The position numbers and the translations under genes were made by a program. From contig NZ_OY808998.1 in assembly GCF_963681195.1 (NCBI RefSeq), forward strand, positions 806,001 to 870,000: a stretch of 64,000 nucleotides of DNA. Reading direction: 5' to 3'. Positions 55,065-63,564 of this stretch are shown in pieces. Below the pieces are notes generated by a model, which was not told the origin of the DNA, searched no databases, and worked only from the letters and a program-made list of their open reading frames with translations. Position 1 is the stretch's first letter; each line of letters opens with the position of its first letter. This stretch comes from Vibrio sp. 16 (GTDB taxonomy: Bacteria; Pseudomonadota; Gammaproteobacteria; Enterobacterales; Vibrionaceae).

Positions 55065-55216
55065 TACACCATTTTCGTTACTCAGTGTGCGGACGATTGT
55101 CATTAAGGGGGTAAGTAAATATTTGAAAATTAGGCAATCGTATTAGGTAGTGGGTTTTTCTTGTCTATACTTGTTAGAGCGTCTTTTCGGTCACTAACTT
55201 AAGGAAGAGCATAAAT

Positions 55217-55708
55217 ATGATTCATCGGCTGATTACATTATTAACGTTGGTGGTGAGCTTTAACGCATACAGTATACCCACCCCACAAGGTGAGCCCATT
55301 TTGTGGGTCAACGGCAATCTGAGCCAACTCAATACCGGTGATGGCGTTGTGTTTGATGAGCAAATGCTGCAAGCGCTAGATATCCAAAGTATCAAGACAA
55401 GCAATCATGTTGTCAGTCAAGCAGTGGAGTATCGTGGTCCGACGATCAAGAGTTTGCTTGATTATGTGGGTGCAAAAGGCACACATGTTCGTATTACTGC
55501 GTGGGATGATTATGTAGTGAGGATAGCCGTCAGCGATATAGAGAAATACGGCGTCCTACTGGCAACCCATGAAGCAGGAAACAAAATGACGCTTGATGAC
55601 AAAGGCCCATTGTTCGTGGTGTTTCCATTTAGTGAATACCCTGAATTGAGAAACGACTTCTATTACAGCTTATCAGCTTGGCAAGTGAAGGAAGTGTTTG
55701 TTGAATAG
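55217..55708 (+). CDS. Sulfite-oxidase-fold (molybdopterin-domain-like) exported protein without cysteine
   Basis: A 163-residue protein: signal peptide (LITLLTLVVSFNAYS), then a fold recognised from oxidoreductase molybdopterin-binding (SUOX-like) domains: VEYRGPTIKSLLDYVGA, VRITAWDDYVVRIA, GPLFVVFPFSEYPEL and SAWQVKEV. True SUOX enzymes coordinate molybdenum through one Cys; this protein has no Cys at all, so it probably does not carry the cofactor. It overlaps the following hybrid kinase gene by 11 bases, so it is likely a periplasmic partner or ligand-binding subunit of that sensor. AAGGAAGAGC lies before the ATG. Confidence 0.8.
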   Translation: MIHRLITLLTLVVSFNAYSIPTPQGEPILWVNGNLSQLNTGDGVVFDEQMLQALDIQSIKTSNHVVSQAVEYRGPTIKSLLDYVGAKGTHVRITAWDDYVVRIAVSDIEKYGVLLATHEAGNKMTLDDKGPLFVVFPFSEYPELRNDFYYSLSAWQVKEVFVE

Positions 55709-57797
55709 CACACGGGTAAGTCAACACCGACATGTTCGGCGAATTGTTATGGTTGCGATCGGAGCACTGTGTTTTGCGCTCATTTTATTGATTGTGAATT
55801 TCTTCTCTTCGTTGATCGAAATTCGCAACATTTCTCCACAGCCTTACGTCACCATCGTGAATAATAATATGTCTGCCAAAAACAAGGTGCTGTTGTTAAA
55901 GGCGGAGTTGCAGCGTTTTGAACTGGCGCCATCAGTTCAAGCGTTACGAAGTTTGCAGATAAAAGCGAGGATCTATAAATCCAGTATACTGCAAGATTTC
56001 AACGCTAGGCGGACATTGAATGTTCACGAGCAATATGGTGACGTTACCATACTGAAAAAAATCGTCTCCCAGTTGGAAGTGTCATCTGCGTTGATCCAGC
56101 AGATAACGCTAGACAACAGTCAGCCCCTTAACATTGCTTCTCAAAAAGTGGATGATATCTATGTGATGCTCAACAGCTATCTCTCCGACTTTATCTCCCA
56201 AGTTCAAAAAGACCAGTTGCAGTTTAATCAACACAAAGAAGATATCTACAAGGAACAGTTTTTCAATTTGGGTATTATTTTGCTGTGTACCATTGCGATG
56301 ATTCTGATCGTTTCGTGGTTGTACTTTAATCAAACCAAGCTAAGCCGAGACTTAACCGAGCGGACGTTGAATTTGGAAGAGGCAAGACGGCTTGCGGAAC
56401 AAAGTGCGATAGCGAAAGCGCGATTTTTAGCCAACATGTCCCATGAGATGCGTACCCCTCTGAATGCGATCATCGGGTTGAGCCAGAAAGAGCATTACCT
56501 TGCGAGTGATGAACAAGTAAAAAACTATGCGTCATTAATCAATCGTTCTGGTCAGCACTTATTGAAATTGATCAATAGTGTGTTGGATCTCAGCAAGATC
56601 GAGCAAGGGAATGTTACCTTGTACGAGGAGCGTTTCTACTGCAGCGAACTTATCGATGCCGCGAAAATCGTCTTTGTTGAGGCGGGTAAAGAGGATGTGG
56701 ATGTGTTCTTTTCCCATCAATTAGCGGCTGATTATTTGCTTATGGCCGATAAAACTAAGTTGCTGCAAGTGATTACAAACCTTGGCTACAACTCACTAAA
56801 GTTTACCCACCATGGCCATGTTGAAGTCAATCTTACGCTGGATTCTCAATTACAAAGGTTGATTCTGACCGTCTCCGATACCGGTATAGGTATGAGCGAA
56901 GCGCAACTTGGGCAAGTCTTTAATGAATTTACCCAAGCGGACGATTCTATTTCTCGTCTTTACGGAGGAACCGGCTTGGGCTTATCGATTAGCCAATCGT
57001 TAATTGAACTAATGGGAGGCAAAATCGACGTTGAGAGTGAGCTTGAGAAAGGGACAACCTTTACCGTCCGAGTTCCTGTGATGTTAATGGAGCAAAAGCC
57101 GAAAGTCCCCACCGCCGCTACAGGGCAAAAAGTACGAGTACAGGCGTCCAACGAATTTGCTGAGCGCCTTATCAAGCGTGAGTTAATCAATGCGGACTTG
57201 TATGATGAAGACGCGGATATGACGCTCACATATCTTTCAGGCAGAGAAACCCTGTCACAAGAGGGAGTGACGAATTGCCATCATATTGTTTTGTGTAACG
57301 CGACAATGGCCCTTGACCAAGATGACGTGTTCAGAGTGAGCAAACCCTACGACTTTTTCTCTGTCGTGAATGCCATTGGTTCAATGGCTATGGGATCAGA
57401 GCGAGTGCCTGACACCCATTCGCAGTCATTTCCCAACTCCTTGCGTGTGCTGGTGGTTGAGGACATGGAAATCAACCAGATCGTCGCGCAGAAGATGTTA
57501 TCGCTACTGAATGTGGACGCGACCATTGTCAATAATGGCCAAGAGTGTCTCGACTGTCTGCAAAACCAAGAATTTGATGTGATTTTCATGGACATTCAAA
57601 TGCCCGTTATGGATGGGTTGGAAACGCTCAAGCAGATCACGCGCCATCAACTCGCGCCAAACTCAGCCATTATTGCACTCACCGCTAATACCTTTGACAG
57701 TGATGTGAACGCGTACTTGAGTGCAGGATTTGATGATGTGTTGGCGAAACCCTTTCAACTGGAGTGGATGCGTGAAATGCTCGAAAAATATGCATAA
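55698..57797 (+). CDS. Hybrid sensor histidine kinase with receiver domain
   Basis: A 699-residue membrane sensor: membrane segments at about 16-38 and 190-210 enclosing a helical periplasmic region of 150 residues, HisKA with phospho-accepting His249 in FLANMSHEMRTPLNA, HATPase with NLGYNSLKFT, DTGIGM and GGTGLGLS, a short linker and a C-terminal receiver with Asp632 in FMDIQMPVMDG. The start is one of two adjacent TTG codons (55698 or 55701) behind AAGGAAG, overlapping the previous gene; ATG 55749 would remove part of the basic N terminus. Its signal is unknown; the coupled SUOX-like protein is the candidate input. No separate response regulator is adjacent. Confidence 0.93.
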   Translation: MLNSTRVSQHRHVRRIVMVAIGALCFALILLIVNFFSSLIEIRNISPQPYVTIVNNNMSAKNKVLLLKAELQRFELAPSVQALRSLQIKARIYKSSILQDFNARRTLNVHEQYGDVTILKKIVSQLEVSSALIQQITLDNSQPLNIASQKVDDIYVMLNSYLSDFISQVQKDQLQFNQHKEDIYKEQFFNLGIILLCTIAMILIVSWLYFNQTKLSRDLTERTLNLEEARRLAEQSAIAKARFLANMSHEMRTPLNAIIGLSQKEHYLASDEQVKNYASLINRSGQHLLKLINSVLDLSKIEQGNVTLYEERFYCSELIDAAKIVFVEAGKEDVDVFFSHQLAADYLLMADKTKLLQVITNLGYNSLKFTHHGHVEVNLTLDSQLQRLILTVSDTGIGMSEAQLGQVFNEFTQADDSISRLYGGTGLGLSISQSLIELMGGKIDVESELEKGTTFTVRVPVMLMEQKPKVPTAATGQKVRVQASNEFAERLIKRELINADLYDEDADMTLTYLSGRETLSQEGVTNCHHIVLCNATMALDQDDVFRVSKPYDFFSVVNAIGSMAMGSERVPDTHSQSFPNSLRVLVVEDMEINQIVAQKMLSLLNVDATIVNNGQECLDCLQNQEFDVIFMDIQMPVMDGLETLKQITRHQLAPNSAIIALTANTFDSDVNAYLSAGFDDVLAKPFQLEWMREMLEKYA

Positions 57798-57869
57798 AAG
57801 CTGTTGAACCGCCGTTTATTGTGTGCTCTACTCTCGCCCCCAATTTTATTGCCTATACAAGGAGTTGCA

Positions 57870-58418
57870 GTGCGTAGAGTAAATGTGGTTGGCACCAGTG
57901 GAAGTGGTAAATCGACGTTTAGTGCCGAGCTTGCGAAAGTGCTGGGTTGTCAGCATATCGAAATGGATACTCTTTTCTGGCTACCGAATTGGCAAGAGTC
58001 TAGCGATGAGGTATTTTTCTCTAATATTGAACGTGCGTTAGACTGCCCTAGTTGGGTATTGGATGGTAATTACAATCGTACTCGTGAGACCAAATGGAGA
58101 GATGTTGATACGGTGATCTGGATTGACTACTCCTTCGCTCGAACTTTGCTGCAAGCAGTAAAGCGGGCGATTCACCGAGTGTGGACAGGTCAAGAGCTTT
58201 GGCCAAATACGGGCAATAGAGAGACATTTCAAAAATCGTTTTGTAGCAAAGACTCCATTATTGCCTGGACAATAAGAACGTATCATTCAAACCGAGAGCG
58301 ATACTTAGACGACATGCGCAATCCTGATTATCAACACATCCACTTTATTCGGCTTGGTAGCCCGAAAGAGTGCCAAGCTTTTCTGTCGCAAATCACACAG
58401 CCTTCTTGCCCCCAATAG
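57870..58418 (+). CDS. P-loop kinase-like protein (adenylate kinase/FlaR type)
   Basis: A 182-residue NTPase with GTSGSGKST (residues 8-16) at the very N terminus, then HIEMDTLFWLPNW and WVLDGNYNRTRE, as in FlaR-like small kinases sometimes called topology-modulation proteins. The start is GTG 57870 with AAGGAG seven bases upstream; the longer frame from 57804 puts 22 unlikely residues before the P-loop. No function can be assigned. It lies after the hybrid kinase with a gap of 72 bases. Confidence 0.85.
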   Translation: MRRVNVVGTSGSGKSTFSAELAKVLGCQHIEMDTLFWLPNWQESSDEVFFSNIERALDCPSWVLDGNYNRTRETKWRDVDTVIWIDYSFARTLLQAVKRAIHRVWTGQELWPNTGNRETFQKSFCSKDSIIAWTIRTYHSNRERYLDDMRNPDYQHIHFIRLGSPKECQAFLSQITQPSCPQ

Positions 58419-58427
58419 CTGATCAAA

Positions 58428-58456
58428 AAAGCCCGCGACTGTGTCGCGGGCTTTGT
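58428..58456. terminator. Bidirectional terminator
   Basis: Twelve-bp perfect stem AAAGCCCGCGAC / GTCGCGGGCTTT (58428-58439, 58443-58454), between the convergent P-loop and chemoreceptor genes. Confidence 0.92.
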
Positions 58457-58471
58457 CTTATAAAGCTCAAA

Positions 58472-60133
58472 TTACACTGTAAATCGGTCAACCAATTCGT
58501 ATAGCTCGTTAGCTCTTTGGTTGAGCTCTTGGCTGCCTGCTCGGTTCTCGTTCGCCAGTTCGGCAGACTGGGCACTTTGGTCTGAAATTACCACAATACG
58601 CTGTGAAATCTCCTGACCCACTAGGCTTTGCTCTTCGGTTGCCGTTGCGATCAGGGAGTTCATATCCATGATGGTGCCAATCGACTCTTGAATCTGAATC
58701 AATGCTCTAGCGGCAGCATTGGCTTCTTCAACAGTACTCGCGCCACGTTTCTGGCTTGATTCCATGGCTTTTACTGCGTCGTCAGAAGCGGCTTTTAACT
58801 GCTCGATCATTTTATGGATCTCACCCGTACTGTCTTGAGTGCGGCTCGCGAGTTTACGAACTTCATCGGCAACGACAGCAAAGCCTCGGCCTTGCTCCCC
58901 TGCACGCGCTGCCTCGATTGCGGCATTCAGAGCGAGTAGGTTGGTTTGCTCTGCGATATCTTGAATAACCTCTAGGGACGATGAAATGTTTTGTACATCG
59001 CCTTCTAAGCGAGAAATAACCCCACTAGCCTGCGAAACTTCCTCTGCTAGCGCTTCCACCGATTGAGCCGCAGAGTTAACAATATTTTGCGCGTCTTTGG
59101 CATTATCGTCCGCTTCTTTTGCTGAATCAGCTGCTTGGCTCGCGTTGTTTGAAATCTCGGTGGCCGTGGTGGTCATCTCTGTCATTGCTGTGGCAACTTG
59201 CTCTGTTTCTTCACGTTGACCTGATGCGAGCTCATCTACCTTGGCTGCACGTTGAGACATGTTGGTTGTTTCTGACACGACTTGTTGGCCAACATCACTC
59301 ACGCTACGAATGATGTTTTGCAGGCTGGCAACAAAGGCGTTGAAGTTTTTGCTGAGTTGGGCGAATTCAGGCGCCTTAAAATCTTCCATTCGAGCCGTTA
59401 GATCTGCTTCACCACTTGCAAACGAACGGATCGAATCATCAAACATTTCCAACGGTTTAAGGACCGTGCGGTTAACGGTCACAGCGAACATTGCAACACC
59501 AACTGCGATGACCAAACAAAAAATAGCGATAGCACTTAAGGTTGATGAAAGGGCACTGTGAGCCGTATCTTCCATTTCTTTTAAGATGACTTCTATATCG
59601 TCAGTGTAGAAACCTGTTCCGAGCATCAAGTCCCATTCGGGAATATAAATCGAATAACTGAGCTTAGGAAGGGAAACAGTTTCACCCTGCTTAGGAAAGT
59701 AGTAAGTGGTGAACTCACCAGTTTTCGCGTTGCGGATCAGGTCCTGAATGAGATAGTTCCCTTGTGTATCTTGGAGTGTCCAGTAGTTATTACCAATCCC
59801 CGGCGCTTTTTGTCCTTGTACCATTCGTGTTCCTTTCGAATCGTACCCGAAAACATAGCCAGTTTTACCATACTCTAGAGTTTTTAATGTTTCATAGGCT
59901 TCCTCGAATGAAGCCCCTCTGTCGAGGTAAGGTTGAATCGCTGACTTTGCCATTTGCAGATAGTTTTTCAGCTCAGCTTTTTTCATCGCCATCATGTTTT
60001 GGCGAGTAATTTCCACTTGCTGGTCGTTCAGCTCTTTGGTTTTGATATAGGTAAAACTGAGCATGCCCAAAGCAATAACGAGCAGTGGCACAAGCGCTAA
60101 AATATAGAGGCGGCTTTTGATTGTAAGACTCAT
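58472..60133 (-). CDS. Methyl-accepting chemotaxis protein with single Cache sensor
   Basis: A 553-residue chemoreceptor from the chosen start: first membrane segment ([22 protein letters not shown]), periplasmic sCache_2-like domain ([34 protein letters not shown]), second membrane segment near 200-220 ([15 protein letters not shown]), HAMP, and signalling hairpin [23 protein letters not shown] 60133 with AGGATG upstream is preferred; ATG 60223 adds 30 residues without homology. sCache_2 receptors often sense short-chain organic acids. Monocistronic. Confidence 0.93.
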   Translation of the reverse strand: MSLTIKSRLYILALVPLLVIALGMLSFTYIKTKELNDQQVEITRQNMMAMKKAELKNYLQMAKSAIQPYLDRGASFEEAYETLKTLEYGKTGYVFGYDSKGTRMVQGQKAPGIGNNYWTLQDTQGNYLIQDLIRNAKTGEFTTYYFPKQGETVSLPKLSYSIYIPEWDLMLGTGFYTDDIEVILKEMEDTAHSALSSTLSAIAIFCLVIAVGVAMFAVTVNRTVLKPLEMFDDSIRSFASGEADLTARMEDFKAPEFAQLSKNFNAFVASLQNIIRSVSDVGQQVVSETTNMSQRAAKVDELASGQREETEQVATAMTEMTTTATEISNNASQAADSAKEADDNAKDAQNIVNSAAQSVEALAEEVSQASGVISRLEGDVQNISSSLEVIQDIAEQTNLLALNAAIEAARAGEQGRGFAVVADEVRKLASRTQDSTGEIHKMIEQLKAASDDAVKAMESSQKRGASTVEEANAAARALIQIQESIGTIMDMNSLIATATEEQSLVGQEISQRIVVISDQSAQSAELANENRAGSQELNQRANELYELVDRFTV

Positions 60134-60476
60134 ACAAACATCCTGATTCCGTGATGCCTTAACACAGTAATTGTCGTTAAGTGTTGTTAAAGTAGTTGTT
60201 GTTATAGATTTAATAGTAGTCAATCTTAAGTTTATCGTGCATAAGATTAGCTAATTTATCGGCAGTCATCTGTGATTCTTGATGATTAATTAGGCATCAG
60301 TTATTAGACATTAGTACTAGGTCAGCGGGAACATTGACCGCTGTCACATTTACTCTTTCTTGTCAGCCACTTAGAGACGGTATAGCGGTGGCATTTTTGC
60401 TGGTTTACGAGGTGGAGTGGGAAATGACAAAGGGTGCGGTTTCGCACCCACATAAGGTTTATAGGGTAAGAGTTTT
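60134..60476. other. Gene-free region between chemoreceptor and MITE
   Basis: No credible coding frame. It holds the chemoreceptor promoter in its left part (A+T-rich), and a strong hairpin at 60432-60449 described separately. The short minus-strand open frame here lacks a ribosome-binding site. Confidence 0.4.
60432..60449 (-). terminator. Probable terminator of the siderophore ABC operon
   Basis: Stem GGGTGCG / CGCACCC (60432-60438, 60443-60449) around GTTT. It lies past the operon end, on the far side of the MITE, and could be the original operon terminator. T tract weak. Confidence 0.5.
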
Positions 60477-60478
60477 TA

Positions 60479-60742
60479 GGGTCTGTTGATCTTTCGAGCT
60501 GATTTTTGCAGCGGTTTGTGGGAAATTTATACAAGGCAGAGGCTTTGAAGTGTAGCTAGCCTACATGAAAAGCCGATAACGCAGTAGAAATGAACCACAA
60601 ACGCTGCCCGAAGGGTTCGGCTAAAATCGTTTGATGCTTTGTTAAGGGGTATTTACTTAGAATGACTAGGCTACACACCCCTTGCCGCGCCTAAAACGAT
60701 TTTATCTCGAACAAAATTTAACCGCAAAAGGTCAACAGACCC
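60479..60742. mobile_element. MITE-like element (264 bp) flanked by TA
   Basis: Terminal inverted repeats GGGTCTGTTGATCTTT (60479-60494) and AAAGGTCAACAGACCC (60727-60742) match at 15 of 16 positions, and TA borders both ends (60477-60478, 60743-60744), the target duplication of IS630/Tc1-mariner-type transposases. The inside has no gene but several inverted repeats, e.g. GCAGCG(G)TTTGTGG at 60509 against CCACAAACGCTGC at 60595 and AAGGGGT/ACCCCTT around 60644-60682. It sits at the 3' end of the siderophore ATPase gene and provides its stop codon. No transposase is in the window. Confidence 0.78.
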
Positions 60743-61551
60743 TAGATAAGAGCCGCTGTTGGTGTTTGGCGTGTAGCGCGAGGAATTGCCATCGGTGTTT
60801 TGCTCTCCGGATCTTCAATCACTCTAGCGTCTAAATTAAACACTTCAGAAAGCATCTGCTCTGTGAATACTTTTTTCGGTGAGCCTTGGTCATAAATAGT
60901 CTGTTTATGCACGATCACGAGTTGGTCAGCATATCGACATGCCTGATTTAGATCGTGAAGCACGACGATGACGGTTTTTCCATAGCGGTCTACTAAGTCT
61001 CTTGCAATGTCTAAAAGTTCATATTGGTGTGACATATCCAAATAGGTAGTGGGTTCATCCAACAAAATGGTTTCAGTGTCTTGTGCGAGCACCATAGCTA
61101 TCCAAGCGCGTTGTCTTTGGCCCCCGGATAGAGCGGACACCGAGCGATCAGCTAGGTCACTTATATCTGCAAGCATCATCGCTTTGTCGACATGTTCCTT
61201 GTCGTCTTCACTGAGTTGACCAAGAAAGTTTAAGTACGGCGCACGTCCGTAGCTGACCAACTGTTTTACCGTTACGCCTTCAGGGGTAATGGGCGTTTGT
61301 GGCAGCATAGATATTCTTTTTGCTAACAGTTTGGTGTCTATTTGGTATGTGTTTTGACCATCAGCCAATGTTATCTGGCCAGACTGAGCGCGAATATTGC
61401 CATTAATTGTTTTGAGCAGTGTTGATTTTCCACAGCCATTTGCACCAATTAATGCGGTTAGGTGATTGTTTTTAAATGCGCAGCTAACTTGGTCTAACAC
61501 TAGCTTATCGCTATAACGTACAGTGAGATCTAGGATATTGATTGCGTTCAT
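60742..61551 (-). CDS. Iron-siderophore ABC transporter ATPase (FepC/FhuC type)
   Basis: A 269-residue ATPase: Walker A GANGCGKST, YGRAPYLNFLGQL, signature SALSGGQRQRAWIAMVLAQ, Walker B ILLDEPTTYLD and switch HDLNQA, typical of siderophore importers. ATG 61551 lies five bases past the stop of the permease gene, indicating coupling. The TAG stop is formed by the TA target and the first G of the MITE, so the last residues (PTAALI) may differ from the original protein. It powers uptake of a ferric siderophore, likely catechol or hydroxamate type. Confidence 0.93.
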   Translation of the reverse strand: MNAINILDLTVRYSDKLVLDQVSCAFKNNHLTALIGANGCGKSTLLKTINGNIRAQSGQITLADGQNTYQIDTKLLAKRISMLPQTPITPEGVTVKQLVSYGRAPYLNFLGQLSEDDKEHVDKAMMLADISDLADRSVSALSGGQRQRAWIAMVLAQDTETILLDEPTTYLDMSHQYELLDIARDLVDRYGKTVIVVLHDLNQACRYADQLVIVHKQTIYDQGSPKKVFTEQMLSEVFNLDARVIEDPESKTPMAIPRATRQTPTAALI

Positions 61552-61556
61552 ATCGA

Positions 61557-62534
61557 TTACCAATGTTTGTAGCGGCTTAATAAGAAAATGAAGTATGGAC
61601 CACCGATCATGGCAGTCATGACGCCAGCAGGCAGCTCGGTAGGGGGCATTAGAATTCGGGCAAACAAATCGGCACTTAACAGTGAGCTGCCGCCTATCAA
61701 CATGCATACAGGTATCAATGCTATATGCCGGTTCCCCAGAAGAAAACGTGCCGCATGAGGTGCAATTAGGCCAATAAAGCCGATGTTGCCGCAAACGGAT
61801 ACCGCGACACAAGCCAGAGTGATTGCAACGCACAAGGTCAGTAGCCTCACTTTGTCGATGTTCACACCTAACCCCTGTGCTGTTTCATCGCCTAATGCGA
61901 ACAAATCCAACTTGTAGGCAAGAACAACCGCGATAGGCAGCAATGCTAATAAAAAGCCGATAAGGTAGGGAATGTGCGTCCAGTTACGCCCCCAAACGGA
62001 CCCCGTTAACCAAATCATTGAAACGTTGATTTCCAAGGGGAAAGCAAGCAAAAGAAAATCGACGCCTGCGCTAAATAGCGCCGCTAGAGCGACCCCGATC
62101 AGTGCGAGAGCGGCTGCATGGTTGAGAACGTGCCTGGCGAGGGAAAATAGTACTAACGTTGCGATACCACCGCCCACCATGGCAATGAAGGGAAACAGAG
62201 TCGCGGATACATCGGGAAACATCGCATTTACTGCTACGACCGCTAAACTCGCTCCAGTCGTAACGCCAAGAATATCGGGCGATGCGAGAGGGTTTCTGAC
62301 AATACCTTGTACCAGCAATCCGGATAAAGCTAACGAAGCCCCCACGAGTGTTGCGACTAACATTCGAGGTAGACGGTAGCCCATGACAATGAACTCATTA
62401 TCATTAGAATTTCCAAGCAGTGTATTGACCACCTCTGTCGCTGATATTTGTACTGCGCCCGCTCCAACATGCCAGATTGCAAATAGAAGCCAGACAACAA
62501 AAAGGGACAAGGTTACTTTGATCGCGTTAGGCAT
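61557..62534 (-). CDS. Iron-siderophore ABC transporter permease (FecCD family)
   Basis: A 325-residue membrane protein with about ten helices: YRLPRMLVATLVGASLALSG, QGIVRNPLASPDILGV, GSVWGRNW, CGNIGFIGLIAPHAARFL and a C-terminal PTELPAGVMTAMIGGPYF. These are the standard FecCD motifs, including the GFIGLIAPH loop that contacts the ATPase. ATG 62534 overlaps the end of the upstream permease gene by eight bases (ATGCCTAA). It is the second permease subunit of the heterodimer. Confidence 0.93.
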   Translation of the reverse strand: MPNAIKVTLSLFVVWLLFAIWHVGAGAVQISATEVVNTLLGNSNDNEFIVMGYRLPRMLVATLVGASLALSGLLVQGIVRNPLASPDILGVTTGASLAVVAVNAMFPDVSATLFPFIAMVGGGIATLVLFSLARHVLNHAAALALIGVALAALFSAGVDFLLLAFPLEINVSMIWLTGSVWGRNWTHIPYLIGFLLALLPIAVVLAYKLDLFALGDETAQGLGVNIDKVRLLTLCVAITLACVAVSVCGNIGFIGLIAPHAARFLLGNRHIALIPVCMLIGGSSLLSADLFARILMPPTELPAGVMTAMIGGPYFIFLLSRYKHW

Positions 62535-63564
62535 ATTGCTTTTTAACCTGATTTTTGGCCAGTAGGAGGAAGAAACTCGCGCCAATAAAGTTAGTGAGAA
62601 TGCCGACTGGACTCTCTGAACCTCGGGCTAGTAGTTGAGTAATTGCGTCTGCGTAGACCAATAAATTGGCACCAAGTAGAGCGCAGACTGGCACGAGTAG
62701 GCGAAGATCATGCCCGACTAAGCTGCGCGAAAGATGGGGAATGACCAGACCAATGAAAGCGATGGGCCCCGCTACAGACACAGACGCTGCGATTAGTAAA
62801 ATGAGCGTTAAACTCGTACCTATGCGTACGAGGGCAAGCTTCCCACCCAAGTTTTTCATCATGGATTCACCCAAGGCAAGCAGGTTAAGTTGGTAGCTTA
62901 GGTACAGTGCAGCGGCAAGACCTACAAGCAAACTCCAATAGAGCACCTGCACGTGGCTCCAATCTACATTCGCTATCGTACCTGTTATCCAATGCATAAC
63001 CCCATAAGCGCTTTCGTCGGCAAGAATAACGGCGGCACGAGTAAGAGATAAGAAAAGGAAGTTCAGAGCAACGCCCGCGAGAACAACGCGCACTGGATTG
63101 ACTTGATGTTGGTGCAAGCCTGCAAGGAAAAAGACCGCAAGCCCTGCGATCGTTGCGCCGATAAAGGTGACGACCAATATCGGTAGAGCGGAAAACCAGC
63201 CGATAAGTCCGGTAGAGGCAAAAGCAAACGCAAAGGAAGCGCCTGCACTCACACCAAAAACAGAGGGGGAAGCGATGGGGTTTCTTGTCAATGCCTGCAT
63301 CAATAAACCCGCGACAGCCAGACTGGCTCCCACACCAACAGCGCACAACACTCTCGGCAAGCGCACTTCCTTGATGATGTGCTGATGGATTTCGTTACCC
63401 GTTGCACCGATTAACCAATGCCAAACGTCAATCCACCCCATTTCGAAATCGGAGCCAACAAACAAAGACCAGCCAAAGCCGAGCACGAGTAGCCCTAAAA
63501 CGACAGGGATGAAAACAGAAAAACGCCAGCGAGACGCTGGCGCGGAGAGGGCTAATTGAGACAT
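62527..63564 (-). CDS. Iron-siderophore ABC transporter permease (FecCD family)
   Basis: A 345-residue permease: VRLPRVLCAVGVGASLAVAG, ALTRNPIASPSVFGVSAGAS, VAGPIAFIGLVIPHLSRSLVG, and a C-terminal SPVGILTNFIGASFF. Its ATG overlaps the stop of the binding-protein gene by one base (TAATG). Together with the next permease it forms the membrane channel. The operon order binding protein, permease, permease, ATPase equals that of the vctPDGC/viuPDGC systems of vibrios. Confidence 0.93.
   Translation of the reverse strand: MSQLALSAPASRWRFSVFIPVVLGLLVLGFGWSLFVGSDFEMGWIDVWHWLIGATGNEIHQHIIKEVRLPRVLCAVGVGASLAVAGLLMQALTRNPIASPSVFGVSAGASFAFAFASTGLIGWFSALPILVVTFIGATIAGLAVFFLAGLHQHQVNPVRVVLAGVALNFLFLSLTRAAVILADESAYGVMHWITGTIANVDWSHVQVLYWSLLVGLAAALYLSYQLNLLALGESMMKNLGGKLALVRIGTSLTLILLIAASVSVAGPIAFIGLVIPHLSRSLVGHDLRLLVPVCALLGANLLVYADAITQLLARGSESPVGILTNFIGASFFLLLAKNQVKKQYA

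Noticed and set aside
60322..60534. Minus-strand frame of 70 codons crossing the left end of the MITE
   Set aside because: No ribosome-binding site, and it spans a terminator hairpin and a repeat end.
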